Positions 42,696-51,973 of a DNA stretch of 64,000 bases are shown here, one piece after another (the stretch's first letter is position 1; every line of letters starts with the position of its first letter). This DNA is from Paragemmobacter ruber (lineage in GTDB: Bacteria > Pseudomonadota > Alphaproteobacteria > Rhodobacterales > Rhodobacteraceae): contig NZ_JAAATW010000001.1 of the NCBI RefSeq assembly GCF_009908315.1, positions 124,001 through 188,000 of the forward strand, written 5' to 3'. Under the pieces are notes generated by a model. That model was given only the letters and a program-made list of their open reading frames with translations, made no database searches and was not told where the DNA came from. A program made the translations under genes and the position numbers.

Positions 42696-43463
42696 TCAGT
42701 TGATCAGCGTGGGCTTGGGCTTGTGCGTCACGTTCGACGGCAGAACCCCCAGCCGCCGCGCCAGTTCCGTATAGACATCGGCCAAGGGCCCCGGCTCGCG
42801 CACCACGCCCTCGCGCTCCATCGCCTCCGAGGCGGAGCGCACATCCCACAGGCGGCAGGAATCGGGGCTGATCTCGTCGGCCACGATCAGGCGCATGTAA
42901 TCGCCATCCCAGACCCGGCCCACCTCGATGCGGAAATCGGCCAGCCTGATGCCCACCCCCATCATCACGCCTGACAGGAAATCATTCACCCGCAGCGCCA
43001 GCGCCACGATGTCATCCAGATCCTGCTGGCTGGCCCAGTTGAAGGCGATGATATGCTCCTCGCTCACCATCGGCGTGCCGAGACGGGAATCCTTGTAGTA
43101 GTATTCCACGATCGGCCGCGGCAGCGGCGTGCCCTCCGGGATGCCCAGCCGTTCCGACAGGCCTCCGGCGGCGAAATTGCGCACCACCACCTCCAGCGGG
43201 ATGATCTCGGCCATCCGCACCAGCTGCTCGCGCATGTTCAGGCGGCGGATGAAATGCGTGGGCACGCCGATGGCGTTCAGCCCGGTCATGAAGAATTCCG
43301 ACAGGCGGTTGTTCAGCACGCCCTTGCCTTCCACCGCTGCCGGGGCGGGGATGGCGGCGGTGGGGGCGCTGTCATCCTTGAAGTACTGGATCAAGGTGCC
43401 CGGCTCCGGCCCTTCGTAAAGGATCTTCGCCTTGCCCTCGTACACCTTCTTGCGACGTGCCAT
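42696..43463 (-). CDS. purC: SAICAR synthetase
   Basis: 255 aa from ATG at 43463; the upstream frame extension is not coding. Typical PurC signatures are [53 protein letters not shown] and [26 protein letters not shown]; the last of these forms the ATP/Mg site. It joins CAIR and aspartate in de novo purine synthesis. First gene of a purC-purS unit, facing the ATPase-inhibitor gene across a 207-bp divergent region. Confidence 0.97.
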   Translation of the reverse strand: MARRKKVYEGKAKILYEGPEPGTLIQYFKDDSAPTAAIPAPAAVEGKGVLNNRLSEFFMTGLNAIGVPTHFIRRLNMREQLVRMAEIIPLEVVVRNFAAGGLSERLGIPEGTPLPRPIVEYYYKDSRLGTPMVSEEHIIAFNWASQQDLDDIVALALRVNDFLSGVMMGVGIRLADFRIEVGRVWDGDYMRLIVADEISPDSCRLWDVRSASEAMEREGVVREPGPLADVYTELARRLGVLPSNVTHKPKPTLIN

Positions 43464-43670
43464 GAATTCTCCGCGGAAACACCGATGGCGGGGCCACCCG
43501 CTGGTTCCCCGCCTCATCCCCGGGCCTATAAGCCAAGCCGCCTTTCGCCGCAAGCTGACCCTCGGATCTCGCATCCCGCGCGCGGCCGCCCTCGGGCCCC
43601 GCCCCCTTGCGGCGCGGCCCCCGCGCAGGCATATGAAGACCCAAGCGAACACAGAACCAAGGGGCCTGCC

Positions 43671-43985
43671 ATGACCAGCTTCGACGACCGCGAACGCGCG
43701 TTTGAAACCAAATTCGCCCATGATGCCGACATGCAGTTCCGTGCCGAGGCGCGCCGCAACAAGCTGGTGGGTCTGTGGGCCGCGGGCCTGATGGGCAAGG
43801 CGGGCGATGCGGCCGCGGACTATGCCATGTCCGTCGTCTCGGCCGATTTCGAAGAGGCCGGGATCGAGGATGTGGTGCGCAAGGTGGCGGGCGATCTGGA
43901 CGGCAAGGCAAGCGCCGATGAGGTGCGCGCCAAGATGGCCGAACTGCTGCCCGTGGCCAAGGCGCAGCTGATGGAAGAGATGTGA
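43671..43985 (+). CDS. F1-ATPase inhibitor zeta subunit (DUF1476)
   Basis: 104 aa from ATG at 43671. The start [17 protein letters not shown] and the helical body ([27 protein letters not shown]) match the DUF1476 family. In Paracoccus denitrificans this protein (zeta) inserts its N-terminal helix into F1 and blocks ATP hydrolysis. It is confined to alphaproteobacteria, which supports the taxonomic call. Single-gene unit, followed at once by a perfect 28-bp palindrome. Confidence 0.92.
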   Translation: MTSFDDRERAFETKFAHDADMQFRAEARRNKLVGLWAAGLMGKAGDAAADYAMSVVSADFEEAGIEDVVRKVAGDLDGKASADEVRAKMAELLPVAKAQLMEEM

Positions 43986-43988
43986 TCC

Positions 43989-44016
43989 CGTAGGATGGGC
44001 CGCGGCCCATCCTACG
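43989..44016. repeat. Perfect 28-bp palindrome (REP-like or terminator stem)
   Basis: CGTAGGATGGGCCG joined to its exact reverse complement, starting 3 bp after the ATPase-inhibitor stop. It has no T-run. The GTAGGATGGGC arm resembles widespread REP-like repeats; it may end or stabilise the upstream transcript. Confidence 0.75.
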
Positions 44017-44137
44017 CGGGCCGCTCAGACCGCCCGATCCCCGCATCGGGCTCATGATCATGATGCGGATAATCGAATTGCCTCACGCTTCCCCGCGTGG
44101 CAGAGGGATGTGACAATCTTCCGGACAAAGGTGCCCC

Positions 44138-45151
44138 ATGGCAGACGCGCTGACCGAGTTGCTCTCCACCCGTGACTGGCTCTTGGCCGACGGGGCGACG
44201 GGGACGAACCTGTTCAACATGGGGCTCTCCTCGGGCGAACCGCCCGAGCTTTGGAATGTCGATCAGCCCGACAACATCCGCGCGCTCTACCGTGGCGCGG
44301 TCGAGGCGGGGTCAGACCTGTTCCTGACCAACACCTTCGGCGGCAATGCCGCCCGGCTGAAGCTGCACAACGCGCAGGGCCGCGTGCGCGAGTTGAACCG
44401 CGTGGGCGTCGAACTGGGGCGCGAGATCGCCGATGCCTCGGGCCGCAAGGTCGTGGTGGCGGGGTCCGTCGGCCCGACGGGCGAGATCTTCGAACCCATG
44501 GGCACCCTCACCCACAAGGATGCGGTGGAGATCTTCCACGAACAGATGGAAGGGATGAAGGAGGGCGGCGTCGATGTCCTCTGGATCGAGACCATTTCCG
44601 CGCCCGAAGAATACAAGGCGGCGGCAGAGGCCGCGAAACTGGCCGGTCTGCCCTGGTGCGGCACCATGAGCTTTGACACGGCGGGGCGCACCATGATGGG
44701 CGTGACCTCTGCCGCGCTGGCCGAACTGGTGGAGAAACTGCCCAACCCGCCCATCGCCTTTGGCGCCAATTGCGGGGTGGGCGCGTCAGACCTCATGCGC
44801 ACGGTGCTGGGCTTTGCCTCCACCGGGACGGAACGCCCGATCATCGCCAAGGGCAATGCGGGCATCCCGAAATACCATGACGGCCACATCCACTATGACG
44901 GCACGCCGGAACTGATGGCCGAATATGCCGTGCTGGCCCGCGACGCGGGTGTGCGGATCATCGGGGGCTGCTGCGGCACCATGCCCGAACACCTGCGCGC
45001 CATGCGCGCTGCGCTGGAGGCCCGCCCGCGCGGGCCGCATCCGACGCTGGACGTGATCTCGGAAAAGCTGGGCGGCTTTTCCTCGGCCTCTGACGGCACC
45101 GGTGACGATGCCGGCGGCCCCCGCCGCGAACGCCGCGGCCGCCGCGGCTGA
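44138..45151 (+). CDS. bmt: Betaine-homocysteine S-methyltransferase-type enzyme
   Basis: 337 aa. It is a homocysteine S-methyltransferase with the catalytic Zn cysteines in GANCGVG and GGCCGT (~residues 210 and 277). N-terminal LLADGATGTNLF and DLFLTNTFGGN are typical. In alphaproteobacteria this subtype moves a methyl group from glycine betaine or related donors to homocysteine, giving methionine without cobalamin. The C-terminal ~25 residues are Gly/Arg-rich (GGPRRERRGRRG), probably disordered. It is monocistronic, 289 bp before lysC; that gap is C-rich and shows nothing recognisable. Confidence 0.88.
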   Translation: MADALTELLSTRDWLLADGATGTNLFNMGLSSGEPPELWNVDQPDNIRALYRGAVEAGSDLFLTNTFGGNAARLKLHNAQGRVRELNRVGVELGREIADASGRKVVVAGSVGPTGEIFEPMGTLTHKDAVEIFHEQMEGMKEGGVDVLWIETISAPEEYKAAAEAAKLAGLPWCGTMSFDTAGRTMMGVTSAALAELVEKLPNPPIAFGANCGVGASDLMRTVLGFASTGTERPIIAKGNAGIPKYHDGHIHYDGTPELMAEYAVLARDAGVRIIGGCCGTMPEHLRAMRAALEARPRGPHPTLDVISEKLGGFSSASDGTGDDAGGPRRERRGRRG

Positions 45152-45440
45152 TCCTGCGGGCCGGCGGGGGGGTGCCACTGCACCCCCCCGCACCCCCCCC
45201 CTGCACTTCCATCCGCGCCCGCGCAGGCCATACCTGCCCTTGCGCGGCATCCCCCGCCCTGCCACGTACCGCCTCTTAAGGCTCGTCGCGCCACCGCCCA
45301 CCCCCGCCGACCGGACGTCCCGGGTCAGGCCCGGGACGCGCACCGCAGGCCAGGCGGGCACCGCGCGCCCCGACAACCCTTGCACCCCGCCCCCACCCCG
45401 CATAAGAAGCGCGCGGAAATCGGGCCTTGCGGGGGGAACC

Positions 45441-46700
45441 ATGCCGCTTCTCGTGATGAAATTCGGCGGCACGTCGGTGGCCGACCTCGCGCGGATCGAG
45501 AATGCCGCGAAAAAGGTCGAGAAAGAGGTCGCCCGCGGCTATGACGTGATCGTCATCGTCTCCGCCATGTCGGGCGAGACGAACCGCCTGGTCGGCTATG
45601 TCGAAGGCACCTCCAAGCTGTACGACGCCCGCGAATACGATGCCGTCGTCGCCTCTGGCGAAAACGTCACCGCCGGTCTCATGGCCCTGCGGCTGCAGGA
45701 GATGGGCATCCCCGCCCGGTCCTGGCAGGGCTGGCAGGTGCCGATCCAGACCACCGCCCAGCATGGCGCCGCGCGCTTCGTCGATATCCCCCGCGCCAAT
45801 ATCGACGCCAAGTTTGCCGAAGGCTTCAAGGTGGCCGTCGTTGCGGGCTTCCAGGGCGTCAGCCCGGAAGGCCGCGTCACCACGCTCGGCCGCGGCGGCT
45901 CTGACACCACGGCAGTGGCCTTCGCCGCCGCATTCGGCGCCGAACGCTGCGACATCTATACCGATGTGGACGGCGTCTACACCACCGATCCGCGCGTCAG
46001 CGGCAAGGCACGCAAGCTCGACAAGATCGCGTTCGAGGAGATGCTGGAACTGGCCTCCCTCGGCGCCAAGGTCCTGCAGACGCGCTCGGTCGAACTGGCC
46101 ATGCGCTACAAGGTGCGCCTGCGCGTCCTGTCATCGTTTGAGGATACCGACGAAACGTCCGGCACCCTTGTGTGCGACGAGGAGGAAATCATGGAATCGA
46201 AAGTCGTCTCTGGCGTCGCCTTCTCGCGCGAGGAAGCGAAGATCACCCTCTTCACCATCGAAGACCGCCCCGGCGTCGCCAGCGCCATCTTCGGCCCCCT
46301 CGCCGATGCCGGCGTGAACGTGGACATGATCGTTCAGAACATCAGCGAAAAGGACTATGACGACGCCCATCCCGGTGCCGTCACGGACATGACCTTTTCC
46401 TGCCCGATCAATCAGGTCGAACGCGCCCGCAAGGCGATGGAAGATGCCAAGGCGGCAGGCCTGATCGGCTATGACGAGCTGATCGTGGATACCGATGTGG
46501 CCAAGGTGTCGGTCGTGGGGATCGGGATGCGGTCCCATGCGGGCGTGGCGTCCAAGATGTTCAACGCGCTGGCGCGCGAGGGGATCAACATCAAGGTCAT
46601 CTCTACGTCCGAGATCAAGATTTCCGTGCTGATCGACCGGAAATACATGGAACTCGCCGTGCAGGCCCTGCACGACGCGTTCGAGCTGGAAAAGGCCTGA
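45441..46700 (+). CDS. lysC: Aspartate kinase
   Basis: 419 aa from ATG at 45441. Kinase motif VMKFGGTSVAD at residues 5-15; SGENVTAGLMAL, GRGGSDTTAVAFAAA and DVDGVYTTDPR complete the catalytic domain. Two ACT domains (~residues 265-419) include GVASAIFGPLADAGVNVDMI and VGIGMRSHAGVASKMF, so feedback inhibition by lysine and/or threonine is expected. It begins the aspartate-family pathway. A double palindrome and a GC hairpin lie downstream, before ptsP. Confidence 0.96.
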   Translation: MPLLVMKFGGTSVADLARIENAAKKVEKEVARGYDVIVIVSAMSGETNRLVGYVEGTSKLYDAREYDAVVASGENVTAGLMALRLQEMGIPARSWQGWQVPIQTTAQHGAARFVDIPRANIDAKFAEGFKVAVVAGFQGVSPEGRVTTLGRGGSDTTAVAFAAAFGAERCDIYTDVDGVYTTDPRVSGKARKLDKIAFEEMLELASLGAKVLQTRSVELAMRYKVRLRVLSSFEDTDETSGTLVCDEEEIMESKVVSGVAFSREEAKITLFTIEDRPGVASAIFGPLADAGVNVDMIVQNISEKDYDDAHPGAVTDMTFSCPINQVERARKAMEDAKAAGLIGYDELIVDTDVAKVSVVGIGMRSHAGVASKMFNALAREGINIKVISTSEIKISVLIDRKYMELAVQALHDAFELEKA

Positions 46701-46711
46701 TCTTTTCCGGG

Positions 46712-46756
46712 CCAAGTTTCTGCGAAGAAACTTGCGAAAGTTTTCGAAAACTTCTG
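46712..46756. repeat. Double AT-rich palindrome repeat, copy B (after lysC)
   Basis: Imperfect first dyad (CAAGTTTCT / AGAAACTTG arms, 46713-46734) and second dyad (AAGTTTTCGAAAACTT core), 12 bp after the lysC stop. It is followed directly by a separate 8-bp GC hairpin at 46754-46776. It has the same layout as copies A and C. Confidence 0.8.
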
Positions 46757-46870
46757 TCCCGTCGCTGCCGGGACAGGAACCCAGGCAAGGCGGAACTTCC
46801 TCTTGATGACAGGGGGTTCCGCAAGCCCCGGTCCTGTGGTCTAAAGACGGCAACAGGGACAAGAACAACC

Positions 46871-49114
46871 ATGCCGGAACGGACCGAAAGCGAAAGCCGC
46901 AAGCTGCTGCGCCGGTTGCGCGACACGCTCGCCACCACCGGGGGCGGGCAGGACAGGCTCGACCGCATCACCCATCTGATCGCGGATTCGATGGGGACAG
47001 AGGTCTGCTCCATCTACCTCTTCCGCGACCCAGAAACGCTGGAACTTTGCGCCACCGAAGGGCTGAAGAAAGAGGCCGTCCACCAGACCCGCATGAAGCT
47101 GGGCGAAGGGCTCGTGGGCCGCGTCGCCCGCAACGGCCTGCCCATCAACACCGCCAACGCGCCACAGGAAAAAGGCTTTCGCTACATGCCCGAAACGGGG
47201 GAAGAGCTCTACTCCTCCTTCCTCGGCGTGCCGATCCAGCGGGTGGGCGAAAAGCTGGGCGTGCTTGTCGTCCAGTCCAAGATCGCGCGCGAATTTTCCG
47301 AAGATGAAATCTACGCCCTCGAAGTCGTCGCCATGGTGCTGGCCGAGATGACCGAACTCGGCGTCTTCAACGGCGATGCCGACGGGATGCGCGCGCTGCA
47401 TAAGCAATCGGTGATGATCCGGGGCGGCACCGGGCAGGAAGGCGCGGCCGAAGGGCGCGTCTGGCTGCACGAACCCCGCGTCGTGGTCACCAACCCCGTC
47501 GCCGACGATCCGCTGACCGAGATCGACCGCATCCGCGAGGCGGTGGGAAAGCTGCGCGTCTCCGTCGATGATCTTCTGTCGGCCGAAAGCCTCGACAAGG
47601 ACCAGAAACAGGTGCTCGAGGCCTACCGCATGTTCGCCAATTCCCGCGGCTGGCTGCGCCGCATGGAAGAGGATATCCAGCGCGGCCTATCGGCCGAGGC
47701 GGCGGTGGAAAAGGAACAATCCGCCGCCCGCGCCCGGCTGGAACAGGTGCCGGATGCCTATTTGCGCGAACGCCTGCACGATCTGGACGATCTGTCGAAC
47801 CGCCTTTTGCGCATCCTGACCGGTCAGGGGCAGGACACCGGGGCCGCGATGCCCGACAATCCCGTGCTTGTCGCCCGCAACATCGGCCCGGCCGAACTGC
47901 TGGACTACGGGCGCAAGCTCAAGGGTGTGGTGCTGGAGGAAGGTTCCGTCGGCAGCCATGCCGCCATCGTCGCCCGCGCGCTGGCCATCCCGCTGGTGAT
48001 CCACGCCGATCGCATCGTGACCGAGGCGCTGAATGGCGACCAGATCCTTGTCGATGGCGATCAGGGCATCGTCCACCTGCGCCCCGAGGAAACCGTCGCC
48101 CGCGCCTTCCGCGACAAGATCGCCATGCAGGCCGCCGCCCAGCAGCGCTATGCCTCGCTGCGCGGCCTGCCGGCCGTGTCGAAATGCGGCACGCTCACCA
48201 CGCTGATGATGAATGCAGGCCTCATGGCCGATCTGCCCAGCCTTGAAGGATCGGGCGCCGAAGGGGTGGGCCTGTTCCGCACCGAACTGCAATTCCTTGT
48301 CCGCAACAAGATGCCCCAGCGGGCCGAACTGGCCGCGCTCTATGCCCGCGTGATGGATGCGGCCAAGGGCAAGCGCGTGGCCTTCCGCACCCTCGACATC
48401 GGGTCCGACAAGGTGCTGCCCTACATGAAGCCGCAGGATGAACCCAACCCCGCGATGGGGTGGCGCGCCATCCGCGTGGGGCTGGACAAGCCCGGCGTGC
48501 TGCGCATGCAGTTGCAGGCGCTGATCCGCGCCGCCAATGGCCGCCCGCTGACGGTGATGTTCCCCTTCATCACCGAACTGTCGGAATTCCAGAACGCCCG
48601 CGCCCATGTGATGCGCGAATTGCACCGTGAAAAAAGCCTTGGCCACCGCGTCCCGTCGCGGGTGGAGATCGGCGCCATGCTGGAGACCCCCTCTCTCGCC
48701 TATGCGCCGCGCGCCTTTTTCGAACTGACCGATTTCGTCTCGATCGGCGGCAATGACCTCAAGCAGTTCTTCTTCGCCGCCGACCGCGAAAACGAACGCG
48801 TACGCCGCCGCTATGACACGCTCAACGTGTCCTTCCTGCGCTTCCTGATGCAGATCATCGACCGCTGCCGCGAAACCGGCACGCCGCTTTCCTTCTGCGG
48901 CGAAGATGCGGGCCGCCCGGTCGAGGCGCTGGCCTTCGCCGCGCTCGGCCTGCGCGCGCTGTCGATGCGCCCCGCCTCCATCGGCCCGGTCAAGGCCTTG
49001 CTGCGCCGGGTGGATCTGGCGGAAGCGCGCGCCGTGATCGACCGCGCCATGGACGAGGGCGCCGAAACCGTGCGGCCTGCGCTGATGGACTGGCTGTCGA
49101 ACCAGCCGGAGTGA
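46871..49114 (+). CDS. ptsP: PTS-Ntr phosphoenolpyruvate-protein phosphotransferase (EI-Ntr)
   Basis: 747 aa. An N-terminal GAF domain (~residues 20-165: EVCSIYLFRDPETLELCATEGL) precedes the EI module. The phosphorylated His is H363 in GSVGSHAAIVARAL; PEP-binding motifs include GAEGVGLFRTELQF, FRTLDIGSDK and ALIRAANGRPLTVMFPF; the catalytic Cys is C676 in FCGEDAGRP. It phosphorylates NPr, which passes phosphate to EIIA-Ntr and links nitrogen status to regulation of transport and stress. The neighbour lysC is commonly found beside ptsP in this group. Confidence 0.96.
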   Translation: MPERTESESRKLLRRLRDTLATTGGGQDRLDRITHLIADSMGTEVCSIYLFRDPETLELCATEGLKKEAVHQTRMKLGEGLVGRVARNGLPINTANAPQEKGFRYMPETGEELYSSFLGVPIQRVGEKLGVLVVQSKIAREFSEDEIYALEVVAMVLAEMTELGVFNGDADGMRALHKQSVMIRGGTGQEGAAEGRVWLHEPRVVVTNPVADDPLTEIDRIREAVGKLRVSVDDLLSAESLDKDQKQVLEAYRMFANSRGWLRRMEEDIQRGLSAEAAVEKEQSAARARLEQVPDAYLRERLHDLDDLSNRLLRILTGQGQDTGAAMPDNPVLVARNIGPAELLDYGRKLKGVVLEEGSVGSHAAIVARALAIPLVIHADRIVTEALNGDQILVDGDQGIVHLRPEETVARAFRDKIAMQAAAQQRYASLRGLPAVSKCGTLTTLMMNAGLMADLPSLEGSGAEGVGLFRTELQFLVRNKMPQRAELAALYARVMDAAKGKRVAFRTLDIGSDKVLPYMKPQDEPNPAMGWRAIRVGLDKPGVLRMQLQALIRAANGRPLTVMFPFITELSEFQNARAHVMRELHREKSLGHRVPSRVEIGAMLETPSLAYAPRAFFELTDFVSIGGNDLKQFFFAADRENERVRRRYDTLNVSFLRFLMQIIDRCRETGTPLSFCGEDAGRPVEALAFAALGLRALSMRPASIGPVKALLRRVDLAEARAVIDRAMDEGAETVRPALMDWLSNQPE

Positions 49115-49142
49115 GGCCGACCGGGAAACGGTGACAAGGCAA

Positions 49143-49180
49143 AGGGGCGTTCCGCCCCCTCTTGCCGCGTGCCGCGGCAA
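49143..49180 (+). terminator. Tandem hairpins between convergent ptsP and ecsC-type genes
   Basis: GGGGCG-TTC-CGCCCC (49144-49158) is followed by CTCTTG, and then a second stem TTGCCGC / GCGGCAA (49162-49180). The first has the form of a terminator for ptsP; the convergent gene may share the region. Confidence 0.55.
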
Positions 49181-49222
49181 TTCACCCCCTGAGGATATTT
49201 GAACAACGGGGAAGCGGCGGGA

Positions 49223-49981
49223 TCAGGCCTTGGTGACCTTGGGCGGCGTCACCGCATCGGCAAAGGCCGCAAGGATCGGCTCTGCCCCGTGCTGTTCGGC
49301 CAGTTTGAGCAGGGCAAAGCGGATCTCGGCCATCTCGCGGTAATAGTTCAGGAATGCCGCGTTCAGCGTGGCCCCCGCCACCGCGCCCAGCACTGGCACC
49401 GCCTGCGTCGCCAGCTTCTGGCCCAGAGCGGCGGCCAGACGCGGCGCCACGCTGCGCGCCACCTGCGCGATGGCAGGCCCCGTCAGCGTCAGCCGCGCCG
49501 ACAGGAACGAGGTGTTGATGCCGTCATCGGCCGCAAGCGGGCTGCCCGCCATGAAGACGCGCAGACATTCCGCCCGGATCGCCGGATCGTCCGGGTCATA
49601 GCCCGCCTCGCGCGCCGCGCGGCGGATCGCGTGCAGGATCACCGTGATCGTCACCGGCAGTTCCGCAACCGATGTGGCAAGCCCGCCCGCCCCGCCCACG
49701 GCCCCGCTTAGCATCGCCGCCGCCATCGGCCCCCGCCGCCCCAGATCGGGCGCGCGATCCCCGGCCCCGGCCAGCCCATGCGCCGCAAGCAGCGCCCGCT
49801 CCGTCACCGCGCCGATCTGGGCGCGCACCCCTTCTGGCACCGCCTTCAGCCGGTCCTCCAGCGATCCGCCCAGCCGGTTGACCAGCGCCATCACCGGCCC
49901 GTTCGCACGGCGGTAGCGCCGCGCCAGCGCCGTGATCTCGGCGCGGCGGTCGGGGGCGGCGATGGCGGGCAGGTTGTCCAT
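49223..49981 (-). CDS. EcsC-family protein
   Basis: 252 aa. EcsC-family hallmarks are a Gly/Ala-rich hydrophobic centre (LATSVAELPVTITVILHAIRRAA, ~residues 103-125), followed by IRAECLRVFMAG and a C-terminal VPVLGAVAGATLNAAFLNYY. The protein is probably membrane-associated; the family's name comes from Bacillus EcsC, but its biochemical role is unknown. It is followed on the same strand by no related gene and converges on ptsP. Confidence 0.8.
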   Translation of the reverse strand: MDNLPAIAAPDRRAEITALARRYRRANGPVMALVNRLGGSLEDRLKAVPEGVRAQIGAVTERALLAAHGLAGAGDRAPDLGRRGPMAAAMLSGAVGGAGGLATSVAELPVTITVILHAIRRAAREAGYDPDDPAIRAECLRVFMAGSPLAADDGINTSFLSARLTLTGPAIAQVARSVAPRLAAALGQKLATQAVPVLGAVAGATLNAAFLNYYREMAEIRFALLKLAEQHGAEPILAAFADAVTPPKVTKA

Positions 49982-50019
49982 AGCCCGAATGTGGGGGCAT
50001 CCCCGCCCCGGCGCAAGGC

Positions 50020-50505
50020 TCAGGTGGCCTTGGTCACCGCCCCGCGCACCCCGTCCCAGGCCCCGGCCTTGAGGGCCAGCCCCAGCACCCGGTCCGGATT
50101 GGTGGGCGGTGGCATCTCCACCCCGTCCAGCTTGGTGAAACCGAAGCGCGAATAATAGGGCGCGTCGCCCACCAGCATCACCCGCTCCCAGCCCAGCCGC
50201 CGCGCCTCGGACAGGCTTTCGTTGATGAGCAGGCCCCCCAGCCCCTCACCCTGCCGCGTGGGGTGCACGGCGACGGGGCCAAGGAGCAGCGCATCCTGCC
50301 CCCCCACCTCCACCGGCCAGTAGCGGATCGCCGCCGCCATCGTGCCATCGCCATCCCGCAGCGTCAGGCACAGCGCCGCGACGGTGGGCACCCCATCCCG
50401 CAGCCGGTAGGACGAAAGCGCGGTGCGCCCCGGCGAGAAGCACAGGTCATAAAGCGCCTCCACCTCCCACCAGTCGTCCTCGGTTTCCTCTTCAAGCCGG
50501 TACAA
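50020..50505 (-). CDS. GNAT-family N-acetyltransferase
   Basis: 161 aa. The start is TTG at 50505, supported by GGAGG 7-11 bp upstream and lack of a better Met. Acetyl-CoA motif A is VAVHPTRQGEGLGGLLINESL (~residues 78-98) and motif B contains VMLVGDAPYYSRFGF, the YhbS-like subgroup. The acceptor is unknown. It precedes the EcsC-type gene on the same strand by 38 bp, so the two may be co-transcribed. Confidence 0.87.
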   Translation of the reverse strand: MYRLEEETEDDWWEVEALYDLCFSPGRTALSSYRLRDGVPTVAALCLTLRDGDGTMAAAIRYWPVEVGGQDALLLGPVAVHPTRQGEGLGGLLINESLSEARRLGWERVMLVGDAPYYSRFGFTKLDGVEMPPPTNPDRVLGLALKAGAWDGVRGAVTKAT

Positions 50506-50594
50506 GCGGGGGCCTCCGAATCTGCTGGTCTGGCGCGTAACATGCGATTACGTCAGGATCAAATCAGCCAGCCCAGCCGGAAAGCCCCCGCGCC

Positions 50595-51179
50595 ATGTTC
50601 TACCGCCCCGCCCAAGGCCATGGCCTGCCGCACAACCCCTTCAACGCCATCGTCACCCCGCGCCCCATCGGTTGGATCTCCACCCGTGGCCCGCAGGGCG
50701 ACAACCTCGCCCCTTATTCCTTCTTCAACGCCGCCGCCTATCACCCGCCGCAGGTCACTTTCGCCTCCACCGGCGTGAAGGACAGCCTCACCAACATCCG
50801 CGCCACCCGCGTCTTCGCCGTGAACGTGGTGGCCGAGGCGATGTTCCACGCCATGTCGGCCACCTCTGCCGCCCTGCCGCCCGAGGTGGACGAATTCGCC
50901 CATGCCCATGTCGCCAAGGCCGAATGCAGCACGATCCATTGCCCCCGCGTGGCCGATGCCCCCGCCACGCTGGAATGTGATCTGATCGACATCATCCAGA
51001 TGCGGGGCCAGGACAATTTCCTGATCCTTGGCGAAGTGACGGGGGTGCATCTGCGCGACGATTGCCTTGTGGACGGGCAGTTCGACGTAACCCGCTTCAA
51101 CCCCGTCGCGCGGCTTGGCTATCGCGATTACAGCATCCTGCGCGAGGTGGTGACCCTGCCCCGCCCGGATGAGGCGTAA
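50595..51179 (+). CDS. Flavin reductase-like FMN-binding protein
   Basis: 194 aa. Flavin reductase (DIM6/NTAB) family: NPFNAIVTPRPIGWIST, NLAPYSFFNAAAYHPPQV, a FAVNVV strand and ECDLIDIIQMRG. These proteins bind FMN and either reduce free flavin with NAD(P)H or act on small molecules. No partner monooxygenase is adjacent, so the role is unassigned. It diverges from the GNAT gene. Confidence 0.87.
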   Translation: MFYRPAQGHGLPHNPFNAIVTPRPIGWISTRGPQGDNLAPYSFFNAAAYHPPQVTFASTGVKDSLTNIRATRVFAVNVVAEAMFHAMSATSAALPPEVDEFAHAHVAKAECSTIHCPRVADAPATLECDLIDIIQMRGQDNFLILGEVTGVHLRDDCLVDGQFDVTRFNPVARLGYRDYSILREVVTLPRPDEA

Positions 51180-51288
51180 CGCCCCGAACGCCACCCACCC
51201 GCCGGGCTTGACGCCCGCCCCGTCCCTGTCATCTCCTGTCGGCGCGTTGCTTGTACAACGCAGCCCCCAAAGGCCCGAGGACAGCGCG

Positions 51289-51936
51289 ATGACACCCGGC
51301 CCCACGATCCCGCCCGCCGCCCGGCGCGCCGCCGCCGCCCTGGCCCTGCTGGCTTGGGCCGCGCTTGTGGTCCAGCTGGCCGCCGTGATGCAGGATGGCA
51401 CGGCCTCGCTGCCTGTCGCAGTCTGGGCCTTGCTGCGCTACTTCACCATCCTGACGAACCTCGCGCTGGCCCTTGCGATGACGGGCATCGCGCTGGGCTG
51501 GGCGCTGACCTTTCGCCCCGCCATCCTCGGCGGGGTGACGCTGTCGCTTCTTCTTGTGGGGTCCGTCTACCACCTCCTGCTGCGCGGGATCGTGCCGCTG
51601 GCCGGTCTCGGCCTGATTGCCGATCTTCTGCTGCACAGTGCCACGCCGCTGGCCGCCCTCATCTACTGGTGCGCCTTCGTCCCACGTGGCCATCTGCGCC
51701 CGCGCCACGCGCTGCTCTGGACGCTCTACCCCATCGCCTACGGCGCCTATGCCCTGACACGCGGGCTGATCGACGGCATCTATCCCTACCCCTTCCTCGA
51801 CCTGCCCCGCATCGGTCTGGCCCACACGGCCCTGAACGGCGCCGCCGTAATCCTCGCCTTCGCGGGGGCGGCCCTCGTCGTCGCGTGGCTCGACCGCCGC
51901 CATGCCCCCCTTTCCACCGCCGGGCAGAGCACCTAA
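51289..51936 (+). CDS. Pr6Pr-family membrane protein
   Basis: 215 aa from ATG at 51289; a longer in-frame start at 51169 overlaps the upstream gene and lacks a ribosome site. Six hydrophobic helices match the Pr6Pr family (FAR-17a/AIG1-like) including LLRYFTILTNLALAL, LLLHSATPLAALIYW, LWTLYPIAYGAYAL and GIYPYPFLDLPRIG. Integral inner-membrane protein of unknown function; some eukaryotic relatives are lipid hydrolases. It lies 38 bp before mtnP on the same strand. Confidence 0.8.
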   Translation: MTPGPTIPPAARRAAAALALLAWAALVVQLAAVMQDGTASLPVAVWALLRYFTILTNLALALAMTGIALGWALTFRPAILGGVTLSLLLVGSVYHLLLRGIVPLAGLGLIADLLLHSATPLAALIYWCAFVPRGHLRPRHALLWTLYPIAYGAYALTRGLIDGIYPYPFLDLPRIGLAHTALNGAAVILAFAGAALVVAWLDRRHAPLSTAGQST

Positions 51937-51973
51937 GGTCCCGCCAAAGACCCCGGAATACAAGGAGATCCCC

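Noticed and set aside
45152-45440. C-run-rich region before lysC as a special regulatory element
   Set aside because: Long C and G runs occur, but no stable riboswitch-like or dyad structure could be recognised by eye.
47687-49180. 497-codon minus-strand frame opposite ptsP
   Set aside because: No domain; ptsP covers the same DNA with intact catalytic His and Cys.
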